Shown in pieces: positions 51,547 through 58,887 of a DNA stretch of 64,000 nucleotides; positions within the stretch are counted from its first letter, which is position 1; each line of letters opens with the position of its first letter. A program made the translations under genes and the position numbers. Location: contig JAHDCX010000002.1 in assembly GCA_020629635.1 (NCBI GenBank), forward strand, positions 159,726 to 223,725, given 5' to 3'. The notes beneath the pieces are model-generated. The model saw only the letters and a program-made list of their open reading frames with translations. It did not search any database and was not told the origin of the DNA. The stretch is from Acidimicrobiales bacterium. Its GTDB lineage: Bacteria; Actinomycetota; Acidimicrobiia; Acidimicrobiales; SHLQ01.

Positions 51547-51569
51547 CCGTACGCACTGCATGCGTACGG
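51547..51569. promoter_or_regulatory. Operator-like perfect inverted repeat before the STAND gene
   Basis: CCGTACGCA (51547-51555) and TGCGTACGG (51561-51569) are perfect reverse complements around 5 nt, 7 bp upstream of the ATG at 51539. This is the expected size and place for a homodimeric XRE site, so the protein may repress its own gene through its N-terminal HTH. Confidence 0.65.
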
Positions 51570-51600
51570 AGCAACCTGTCACGTCCAGTGGCTGTCCGCC

Positions 51601-52701
51601 TCAGTCATGGAGTTCCCCGTTCATCCGTAGCTCCATCGCATCGGCGATCTCAGCATCGCGGCGGGCGGAGGCCTTGAGGTAGCGGAGGGATGCATCGGAG
51701 GAAGCGTGGCCCATCCGGGCCATGATTTCGCGCAACGAGGCGCCGGCCGTCGCCGCAGAAGTCCCCGCATGGTGGCGGAGGTCGTGGAAGCGGATCGACT
51801 CGTCGAGGCCGGCTGCCTTCAGCGCCTTCTTCCAGTACGGAGCGAAGTAACGATTGACCAGCGGGCTGTCCTTCACCGACGTGAACACAAGAGCGTCGGG
51901 GTCGTTGCCGACATGCTTCTCGATGTGTGCGGCGAGCATCTCGGCCACCCCGGTCGGGATGACCACTGTTCGGTGAGCGGCCGCCGACTTCGGCGGGCCG
52001 AGCGTCGGGCCTTGGCCCTTCACGAACGACAACGCTTGGTCGACCCGGAGCGAGCGGTCGTCGGTGTCGACGTGCCTTCGGGTGAGGCCGGTCAGTTCGC
52101 CGTAGCGCAGGCCGGACGTCGCACCGACCCACACGAGGGCTCGGAACCGAGGGTGAATGGCTCCGGCGATTCGCTCGATGTCGTCCCAGTCGAGCATGGG
52201 ACGCTCGATCGATCGCTCGACCGCAGCGCCCTTGATGTGGACCGGGTTCGTTCGGAGCAGGCCGTCGTCGACGGCGGTGTTGAGCATCGTGCGGAACAGT
52301 CGGTAGACCTTCGCCACGGTGTTGGGGTGAAGGCCCGACTTCGACAATCGGCCGTGCCACGCCCGAACTGCCGACGGTGTGATCTTGCGCAGCTCGACGG
52401 TCTCGAACTCGTCGAGTATGTGGGCGAGCTGCGAGGCGTAGGTGTCCCGAGTGCGCGGGCGCAGGTCACGAGCCTCCAGCCATCGCTCGGCAAACACGCC
52501 GAACCGCTCCCGTCCACTCGATGGGTCGACGTGGCGACCCGACAGCAGGTCGGTCTCCATCGTCGCCAGCCATGCTCGGGCGTCGGCCTTCGTGGCGAAC
52601 GTCGTGTCGGCCGGAACCTGCTTGCCGAGGTGCCAGTAGCGCGCCTGATAGCGCCCAGACGGGAGCTTCCGGATGTTGCCAAAGGGCCTGCTACTCGCCA
52701 C
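51601..52701 (-). CDS. int: Tyrosine recombinase/integrase
   Basis: A 366-aa phage-type integrase: an N-terminal arm-binding region with RYQARYWHLGK, a SAM-like core-binding domain (about 65-160), and a catalytic domain with the full set of residues: Arg199 (SGLRYGEL), Lys238 (GPPKSAAAHR), His306 and Arg309 (FHDLRHHAGT), His332 (RMGHASSD), and Tyr341 (SLRYLKAS). It lies 106 bp from the 3' end of the tRNA-Gly gene, the standard position for tRNA-targeting integrases. The GTG start overlaps the region of arm-type sites. Confidence 0.96.
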   Translation of the reverse strand: MASSRPFGNIRKLPSGRYQARYWHLGKQVPADTTFATKADARAWLATMETDLLSGRHVDPSSGRERFGVFAERWLEARDLRPRTRDTYASQLAHILDEFETVELRKITPSAVRAWHGRLSKSGLHPNTVAKVYRLFRTMLNTAVDDGLLRTNPVHIKGAAVERSIERPMLDWDDIERIAGAIHPRFRALVWVGATSGLRYGELTGLTRRHVDTDDRSLRVDQALSFVKGQGPTLGPPKSAAAHRTVVIPTGVAEMLAAHIEKHVGNDPDALVFTSVKDSPLVNRYFAPYWKKALKAAGLDESIRFHDLRHHAGTSAATAGASLREIMARMGHASSDASLRYLKASARRDAEIADAMELRMNGELHD

Positions 52702-52703
52702 TC

Positions 52704-52744
52704 GTGCCTACTGATCGCCGTTGTTCTAGGCACACTGTAGGCAC
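52704..52744. promoter_or_regulatory. Right arm-type integrase sites and int upstream region
   Basis: TAGGCAC occurs at 52727-52733 and 52738-52744 (11-bp spacing), and inverted as GTGCCTA at 52704-52710. The doublet repeats the arrangement at 41106-41123. The inverted copy lies directly against the int start codon, so integrase binding there could also repress int. Confidence 0.6.
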
Positions 52745-52806
52745 GGAGCCTGGAGACGATCCAGCGTATGAAGCCCGAGACCCCTGATAAACAAGGCTTT
52801 CGGAGA

Positions 52807-52852
52807 GAGCGGGTGACGAGAATCGAACTCGCGTTCTCAGCTTGGGAAGCTG
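52807..52852. repeat. attR within tRNA-Gly
   Basis: The 46-bp counterpart of the left repeat (40943-40988). It covers the acceptor 3' strand, T-arm, variable region and 3' half of the anticodon arm of the intact tRNA gene. Strand exchange probably takes place in this identity block. Confidence 0.88.
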
Positions 52853-52878
52853 ATGTTCTACCATTGAACTACACCCGC
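52808..52878 (-). tRNA. tRNA-Gly (anticodon CCC)
   Basis: The minus strand folds into a full cloverleaf of 71 nt: acceptor GCGGGTG with CACCCGC, D-arm GTTC/GAAC, anticodon arm TCAGC-TTCCCAA-GCTGA with anticodon CCC, and T-arm GCGAG-TTCGATT-CTCGT. CCA is not encoded. Its 3' part serves as the attachment site of the integrated element, whose DNA restores the full tRNA sequence. Confidence 0.93.
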
Positions 52879-52951
52879 AGGAGCGGCTCACCGTACCCGG
52901 TCGCCGACGGCCCGGCACCTTCGAATCGGTGCGCTTCGCTAACGTCGAAAC

Positions 52952-54280
52952 ATGTTGCGTCTGCGTGGCCTGGCCGTTCTGCTCGTCGTTGCGCTGGTCG
53001 GCGCGGCGTGTGGGTCCGACTCGGGGACGGCGACCGACAACCCCACGACGACTGCGGCCGAGACGACCACCACGGCCGCCGAGACGACCACGGTCATCGC
53101 CGACGAACCCGAGACCGAAGCCGAGGCGGAGACCGACGAAGACGACGAGATCGTCGAGGAAGAGCCCGCGCAGGACAACCCTGTCGACCTCGCGGTCGAA
53201 GAGCTGCTCGTGGAGTGGCAGGAGAGCAACGGCGCACCCGGCGTGGCCATCTCGGTGCGCATGCCCGACGGCCACCACGCCTTCATGTCGAGCGGCGTCG
53301 CCGACATCGTCACCGAAGCACCCGTCTTCCCCGAGTCGTACTTCCGGATCGCCTCGATCACGAAGACGATGACGGCGGCTGTCGTGCTGCAGCTCGTCGA
53401 AGAAGGGCTCGTCGAGCTCGACGAACCGATCCAGACGTACCTTCCGGGCTGGCTCGACGGCTACCCCTACGCCGCCGACATCACGGTCCGCCAAGCGATG
53501 GATCACACCAACGGCCTGATCGAATACGCCTTCGACCCCGAGTTCTACGCCTTCGCCGGCACCCGCCTCGACCAACCGTTCGAGCCCGATGAGCTCTACG
53601 GGTTCCTCGCCGGCACCGAGCCTCTCTTCGCTCCCGGCGAGGCGTACTCGTATGAGACCGGCGGCTTCTTCGCCCTCGGCAGCGTCATCGAAGCCGTCAC
53701 CGGCAACACCGCCGCCGACGAGATGCGCACCCGCATCTTCGAACCCGCCGGAGCCGAGAACATCTACCTCACCCCGCAGGAGTTCCCGCCCGAAGAGGCC
53801 ATCAACGGCTACGGCCGCGAGCTCCTCTACGTCGCCGCCTTCCAGCTCATCGGCCGCACCGACGAGGAAGGCCTGACGATCAACGACGAACCCGTGGCGG
53901 CGATGAAGAGCATCCCGCAGGACGTCCTTCAATCCACCGGCTGGACCGGGGGCGGAAACGAAGCGCAGATGGAATCGGTGTCGGCGATCTTCCGGGCCCT
54001 GTTCGACGGCACGATCCTGAGCGACGAATCGATCGCGCTCATGACCGACACCGTCTTCGATGCCGACTACGGCCTCGGCTTGTCGGTCGACGTCATCGAC
54101 GGCGTCACCGTTTACTCACACGGCGGAGGCGTGCCCGGCTTCCGCAGCCACGCCGCCTACCTGCCCGAGTACGACATCGCGTATGCGTTCTCGTCCAACC
54201 TGATCCCGCTCCCCGAAGGCACCGACGTCGGCGTCATCGAACGCGAGTTGATCCCCGTCCTGATCGACCTCGCCAGCTGA
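52952..54280 (+). CDS. Lipoprotein serine hydrolase (beta-lactamase/PBP fold)
   Basis: A 442-aa exported lipoprotein: a signal with lipobox VGAACG, a low-complexity Thr/Glu/Asp linker (about 25-75), then a class C beta-lactamase-like domain. The nucleophile motif is SITK in FRIASITKTM, and the third motif is HGGG in VYSHGGGVPGF. Where YxN is expected the sequence reads AYSYETGG, so the Asn is replaced by Thr. It may be a carboxypeptidase or esterase acting at the cell wall. TAACGT at 52940-52945 lies 6 nt before the ATG. It lies outside the integrated element. Confidence 0.87.
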   Translation: MLRLRGLAVLLVVALVGAACGSDSGTATDNPTTTAAETTTTAAETTTVIADEPETEAEAETDEDDEIVEEEPAQDNPVDLAVEELLVEWQESNGAPGVAISVRMPDGHHAFMSSGVADIVTEAPVFPESYFRIASITKTMTAAVVLQLVEEGLVELDEPIQTYLPGWLDGYPYAADITVRQAMDHTNGLIEYAFDPEFYAFAGTRLDQPFEPDELYGFLAGTEPLFAPGEAYSYETGGFFALGSVIEAVTGNTAADEMRTRIFEPAGAENIYLTPQEFPPEEAINGYGRELLYVAAFQLIGRTDEEGLTINDEPVAAMKSIPQDVLQSTGWTGGGNEAQMESVSAIFRALFDGTILSDESIALMTDTVFDADYGLGLSVDVIDGVTVYSHGGGVPGFRSHAAYLPEYDIAYAFSSNLIPLPEGTDVGVIERELIPVLIDLAS

Positions 54281-54289
54281 ACCTCGGGC

Positions 54290-55549
54290 TCAGCTCGGCA
54301 GCGGACTCGGGCCGATCGTGAACGTGAAGGTCCGGGCGCCGACGCTCACCGTCGTTCCCGACGCGAGCGTCACCGGCTGATTCGCACGCAGCTTCGTCTT
54401 GGCTGGACGTTCACCCGGCAGGGAAACAAACGTGCCCGACGCAGAGTCCAGGTCGACGAGCTCCACATTCCATCCCACGAGATGGACTTGGAGGTGCAGC
54501 TCGTCGATACCGCCGGCTCCGTCGTCGAGACGGACCGTGGTTGCGGGTTCGCCCGCGATCTCCGCGGTCTGCGGGGTCGACGACCCGATGAGCGCGGGTC
54601 GATTGAGCGGGAGGACGGCGCCATCGTCGAACGTGATGACCCCGAGCACCGGACGCACGTCCACGGTCACCTCGGCGTCTTCGGCGGGCATCTGTCCGCA
54701 GGTGCGACAGACCTGATCGTCCACCGACGTGAGATGTCCGTCGGGGCATCGCACGCCGCGCAGCTGCGTGGTCGGAAGGACCGTCGTCGCGGTCGCATGG
54801 GGATCTCCCGCCGGATCCGCCGGCGGCTGCGGTGCCTCTGCGGGCGCGAACTGGGGGACATCGGCCGGCAGGGACGTCTCTTCGTCGACGGTGCGCTCCT
54901 GAATGCGCCCGAACAACCCGCTCGCCAACGAGGGCTCGTCGGTGGGGTCGGCCGCGAGATCGGTGTCGGATACGGGATCTGCGTCGGCCAAGAGGTCGAC
55001 GGGACGCTCGTCGATCGTCGACTCGACTTCCGCAATGGTGTCTGCCGGTGCAATCGGCACGACTTCCTCGCTCACGCTGGCGACAGGCGCCGCCACGGAT
55101 GCGTCGAGCAGGAACCCGCCGCCGCCCACGACGCCAGCACGGAGAATGCCGACGACGCCGTCGTCGGTCGACCCTCCCGCCATGATCTGGCTGATCTCGC
55201 CATGGAGCAAGACGTCCACCCAGGTGGTCGAATCTCGCCCGTCGAGGATCGTGTCGCGTCCGTCGATCGTTGCGACCAACTGGGTGTCGCCGAACACGAG
55301 CGCAGCCACGCCGTCTTCGGTGAGTGCGGCCATGGCGATCGAAGGATGGGCGTCGAAGCCCACATCCACGATGTCCGCGGTCAGGGTGCGAACGATCTCG
55401 GTCCATGGTGCGTCGTCGAGTGCGTCCAGCCTCGCGAGGACCGGGGCCAGATCCTCTGCATGACCGAAGGCGCAGCCGACGGCGTGGGTCAACCGCGCCA
55501 CGATGCCGGCTCCCGGTGTCACGTGAATGGCCTCCCGCTGGTCGCTCAC
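54290..55549 (-). CDS. FHA-domain protein with zinc ribbon and PPM-like N-terminus
   Basis: A 419-aa protein. The N-terminal about 160 residues (VTPGAGIVARLTHAVGCAFG, AALTEDGVAALVFGDTQLVA) resemble a degenerate PP2C-like domain. An acidic Pro/Ala linker follows. Then comes a short zinc ribbon (CPDGH, CRTCGQ at about 273-292) and a C-terminal FHA domain (SASGTFVSLPGE). FHA domains bind phosphothreonine peptides. The GTG start has AAGGAG 6 nt upstream. It follows a second FHA gene with a matching N-terminus after 130 bp. Confidence 0.78.
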   Translation of the reverse strand: MSDQREAIHVTPGAGIVARLTHAVGCAFGHAEDLAPVLARLDALDDAPWTEIVRTLTADIVDVGFDAHPSIAMAALTEDGVAALVFGDTQLVATIDGRDTILDGRDSTTWVDVLLHGEISQIMAGGSTDDGVVGILRAGVVGGGGFLLDASVAAPVASVSEEVVPIAPADTIAEVESTIDERPVDLLADADPVSDTDLAADPTDEPSLASGLFGRIQERTVDEETSLPADVPQFAPAEAPQPPADPAGDPHATATTVLPTTQLRGVRCPDGHLTSVDDQVCRTCGQMPAEDAEVTVDVRPVLGVITFDDGAVLPLNRPALIGSSTPQTAEIAGEPATTVRLDDGAGGIDELHLQVHLVGWNVELVDLDSASGTFVSLPGERPAKTKLRANQPVTLASGTTVSVGARTFTFTIGPSPLPS

Positions 55550-55679
55550 GACTCTCCTTCGCTCACCTGAATCACTTGAATCGCCAATGTCGACGGCATC
55601 TCGCGACGCGTCCGAGAATGATCAGATCGGACGATTCGGACGCGATGTGAAGGGTCGTTGCCGACTCGTTACCGAACGT

Positions 55680-56519
55680 TCACGTGTCGCCGCCGAGAAC
55701 CTCGACCACCGCCAGCTCCGTGTCGCCCGTCCGGATCCGCTCGCCGGCAGCGATGGGCTGGCCCTCGTGCGGAGTCAGCCGATGCTTCACGCCGGAGTCG
55801 TCGATTCGCCACGTGCCGTTGTGCGACTGTCGATCGATCAACGTCGGCACCCCATCGTGCATCCGGATCTCTGCGTGAAGTCGAGACACCGACGGATCGG
55901 CAAGGATCACCGTCTCCAGCGAATCGTCGTACGCACGGTGCGAGTACGGCCACCGTCCAAGCACCAGCCCACCCCCAACCGGGATGCGGTCGCCAGCCAC
56001 CTCAACGGCCAGATCGCTGGTGTCATCGGCGGGCACGGCGAATGTCGAGATCGCCGTCGAACGCACGCCGCCCTCATTGAGCGCCGGCGTATTGAGGTGG
56101 ACCCGAAACCCCCCGGCCCGAATCACCCCCTCAACGAACATCCCGGACGCCTCGGCGCCGGGGTCGTCGACAACCACCGATCGCACGTCGGTCAGTTCGA
56201 CCACCCGCGCGGCACCGGACCGTACGGCAACCACCTCGTCGGTCCCGTCGACGGACACCGTGTCAAAGGACCCGATTCGATGGGCGACGGCCACCATCGG
56301 TGGCGTCAACCCGAGCAGCAGGATCGCCGGGAGCTGGCGACTGGATCGGGTCCATTCGACGAGCACACCCACCGCGTCCTCGATGCTGTCCGCAACGAGC
56401 AACGGCTCGATCACGTCGTGGGCCACGTCGAGCGACTCGGCGTGCGGCAGCCACACGAGACGATCGTTCTCCCGTGCCAACCAACCCGCACCGGGCGTGA
56501 CTTCAACCAGCACGTCCAC
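55680..56519 (-). CDS. FHA-domain protein, paralogue of the neighbour
   Basis: A 279-aa protein. The N-terminal about 150 residues (VEVTPGAGWLARENDRLVWL) share the V-PGAG--AR start of the neighbouring FHA protein. The C-terminal FHA domain is well conserved: LGRWPYSHRAYDD, DPSVSRLHAEIRM and SHNGTWRIDD, with the phosphate-binding Arg, Ser and Asn. GATACT (complement of 56526-56531) is 6 nt before the GTG start. No kinase gene is adjacent, so its phospho-partner is unknown. Confidence 0.83.
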   Translation of the reverse strand: MDVLVEVTPGAGWLARENDRLVWLPHAESLDVAHDVIEPLLVADSIEDAVGVLVEWTRSSRQLPAILLLGLTPPMVAVAHRIGSFDTVSVDGTDEVVAVRSGAARVVELTDVRSVVVDDPGAEASGMFVEGVIRAGGFRVHLNTPALNEGGVRSTAISTFAVPADDTSDLAVEVAGDRIPVGGGLVLGRWPYSHRAYDDSLETVILADPSVSRLHAEIRMHDGVPTLIDRQSHNGTWRIDDSGVKHRLTPHEGQPIAAGERIRTGDTELAVVEVLGGDT

Positions 56520-56546
56520 CGTCCAAGTATCGGCCAGACTCTTGCG

Positions 56547-57236
56547 ATGAAGAGAATCGGACTGCTCGGTGGCATGAGCTGGGAATCGTCGATCCTGTAC
56601 GAAGAACTCATCAACACTGAGGTGCGCGAACGACTCGGTGGGGTGCATTCGGCTGACCTGATCCTCCGGAGCTACGACTTTGCGGTCATCGAGCAGCTCC
56701 AGGCCGAGGCCCGCTGGGACGAAGCGGGCGAGGTGCTCGCCGCCGACGCAACGCTGCTCCAGACGGCAGGCGCCGAAGTCATCGGCCTGTGCACCAACAC
56801 GATGCACCTGGTGTCCGACGCCATCGTCGACGCCATCGACGTCGAGTTCGTCCATCTCGCTGACGCAACTGCCGCAGCGATCGCGGCTGCCGGGCTGACC
56901 ACGGTCGGACTGCTCGGTACCCGCTTCACGATGGAGCAACCGTTCTATCGAGGGCGCCTCGAATCGCACGGCCTCGACGTCCTGGTCCCCGACGAACCCG
57001 ATCTCACCCGCGTGCACGACGTGATCTACGAAGAACTGGTCCGGGGCGAACTCAACCGCAGCTCCCGCGAGGACTACCTCGACATCGTCGACCGGCTCAC
57101 CCAACGAGGCGCCGAAGGCGTCATCGCCGGCTGCACCGAGATCGAACTGCTCGTCACCGAGGACGACGTCTTCGTTCCGTGGTTTCCCACGACGCAGATC
57201 CACGCGAGAGCCATCGTGGAGGCTGCCTTCAACTGA
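56547..57236 (+). CDS. Aspartate/glutamate racemase family protein
   Basis: A 229-aa PLP-independent racemase of the Asp/Glu/hydantoin superfamily. It has KRIGLLGGMSWESSILYEELIN, the first catalytic Cys in VIGLCTNTMH, and the second in VIAGCTEIELL. Both thiols are present, so it should be active. It could make D-aspartate or D-glutamate. The ATG is 27 bp from the divergent FHA gene start. Confidence 0.9.
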   Translation: MKRIGLLGGMSWESSILYEELINTEVRERLGGVHSADLILRSYDFAVIEQLQAEARWDEAGEVLAADATLLQTAGAEVIGLCTNTMHLVSDAIVDAIDVEFVHLADATAAAIAAAGLTTVGLLGTRFTMEQPFYRGRLESHGLDVLVPDEPDLTRVHDVIYEELVRGELNRSSREDYLDIVDRLTQRGAEGVIAGCTEIELLVTEDDVFVPWFPTTQIHARAIVEAAFN

Positions 57237-57276
57237 GTCGAACGGCCCAGATCCATCTGAGTCTCATGGCCATTCA

Positions 57277-58875
57277 TTGCACATTTCCTTACTCAATTCG
57301 GACGGCATTCGTGCCGATTTCTCCGAGGTGGGCACCAGGGCACCGTTGGCGGGTCAGCTGAGAGGCGGGCGGCGATGGCCCCCCGTCGCGCTCCTCTGCG
57401 TCGGCTTGCTCGTCACCTACCTCATGGCGTCGTCCCAGGCTCGAGCCGCTGGGCGCGAGCAGGAGCTCATCTTCGACAACCATGCCCAAGAGGCTGTGGT
57501 CGCCCTCCAACGTGCGGCCGACTTCCGCACCAGCGAGTTCCTCTCGTCGGTCAACTTCATCTACGCCACGCACCCGTCCCCGGTGTCCGAGTTCGAAGCC
57601 TTCTTCGGCAAGGAGTCGGAGTACGCCCCAACCGGAATCGACCCGGGGGTGTTCTTCGTCGAACCCGTCCAGGGTGAGGATCTGGAGGCGCTCGTTGCAC
57701 GCGAGCGCGCCCTCGGCAACGCCGACTTCGACGTGACCAGCTTCGGTCGTCCGCCCGACCGTCCACACCTGATCATCACGCGCACGGGGCGAGACGTCGC
57801 CGTCGGCGGATTCAACGTCCGGGGAATGGACATCTCGACCATGCTTGCTGCGCTCGTGCCCCAAGATCTCCCCGATGACGGGCTCCTCCTGTCAGCGCAG
57901 CGGTCCGAGACCATGCTCGGCTTCTTCTTCGCTCCTGAGCAGGCCGACGAGATCCAGAGCGAGCTCAGCGAGGTCATCATCGCGATCACGGGTGCCGTCG
58001 CCGACCCTGCGGGCGGAGACGCACCGGCGGGGTGGGCCATTCGATTCTTCAGCGCCGACATTCTGTTCGGGGCGATCGAGGAGCACGCCAGCGACGACCT
58101 CAGCGTTCGCCTCTCGGCGGATGGAATCGGCGAGCTCACGACGCTTCGCGGGAACAACATCGCTGCCGAACCCCAGGACGCCGCCCTGAGCGAGCGATAC
58201 AGCATCGACACCGAAGGACTCCGCTGGTCCATCGACGTCTGGGCCGAGGACGACTTCCGTGTCGCGACCGGTGTGCTCGACCAGACCGCAACCTGGATCC
58301 TCGGCTCCATTCTCAGCGTGCTCCTCGCCCTGTTCAGCGTCTGGCGAAGCGGTCACCGGTACCAACTCGAGGCGACCGAGTTCGAACTCGAACACGCCCG
58401 CACCCTCGCCTCGACCGACGTGCTCACGGGCCTTCTCAATCGGCAGGGCCTCATGTTGGCGGTTGACCGAAGCAGCCAGGTCGAACCCGCCACGGTGTTC
58501 TTCGTCGACCTCGACGGCTTCAAGGGGATCAACGACACGCTCGGCCATGCCGAGGGCGACGCCGTCCTCAAGAGCGTCGCCGAGACCCTCCGCTCCACGT
58601 TCCGCTCACGAGACATCATCGGTCGATACGGCGGCGACGAGTTCCTCGTCTACGCCGTCGGAGTCTCCACCCAACACGTCGTCGCCGAAACCTCCGAGCG
58701 ATTGGTTGCGGCCATCGATGCACTGGACGGCGACTTCACGTCGAGCGTTGGTGTGGCGACCCGCGCCACGGGCGATTCGATCGACAACGACGCCCTCATC
58801 CGTGAAGCCGACCGCGCGATGTATCGCGCAAAGCACACGGGCGGCGGACGCTTCGAGCTCGCCGTCAGCGGCTGA
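57277..58875 (+). CDS. CHASE-domain diguanylate cyclase
   Basis: A 532-aa membrane signalling protein: a short cytoplasmic start, a helix (VALLCVGLLVTYLMA), an extracellular CHASE-type sensor (about 60-335), a second helix (WILGSILSVLLALFSVW), and a GGDEF domain with TDVLTGLLNRQG and YGGDEFLVY. The intact GGDEF signature predicts cyclic di-GMP synthesis in response to an outside ligand. The start is uncertain: TTG 57277 gives the longest frame and a GTG at 57328 is equally possible. No inhibitory RxxD motif is apparent before GGDEF. Confidence 0.85.
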   Translation: MHISLLNSDGIRADFSEVGTRAPLAGQLRGGRRWPPVALLCVGLLVTYLMASSQARAAGREQELIFDNHAQEAVVALQRAADFRTSEFLSSVNFIYATHPSPVSEFEAFFGKESEYAPTGIDPGVFFVEPVQGEDLEALVARERALGNADFDVTSFGRPPDRPHLIITRTGRDVAVGGFNVRGMDISTMLAALVPQDLPDDGLLLSAQRSETMLGFFFAPEQADEIQSELSEVIIAITGAVADPAGGDAPAGWAIRFFSADILFGAIEEHASDDLSVRLSADGIGELTTLRGNNIAAEPQDAALSERYSIDTEGLRWSIDVWAEDDFRVATGVLDQTATWILGSILSVLLALFSVWRSGHRYQLEATEFELEHARTLASTDVLTGLLNRQGLMLAVDRSSQVEPATVFFVDLDGFKGINDTLGHAEGDAVLKSVAETLRSTFRSRDIIGRYGGDEFLVYAVGVSTQHVVAETSERLVAAIDALDGDFTSSVGVATRATGDSIDNDALIREADRAMYRAKHTGGGRFELAVSG

Positions 58876-58887
58876 ACGGGTCGACCC

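Larger units (their letters stand above)
40943..52852. mobile_element. Integrative mobilizable element in tRNA-Gly(CCC), 11.9 kb
   Basis: The borders are 46-bp direct repeats (40943-40988 and 52807-52852, 44 identical) corresponding to the 3' two-thirds of the tRNA-Gly gene at 52808-52878. Inside the right border is a tyrosine integrase. Next inward are a STAND-type gene, a DUF3800-like gene, an AbiEi-type gene, an AlpA/Xis-like gene, a MobF relaxase, and near the left end a frameshifted GIY-YIG gene. There is no type IV secretion system or replication gene, so the element would need a helper for conjugation. The 375 bp from 40771 to 41145 hold the palindromic repeat, the att repeat and arm-type sites but no gene. 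Confidence 0.9.
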
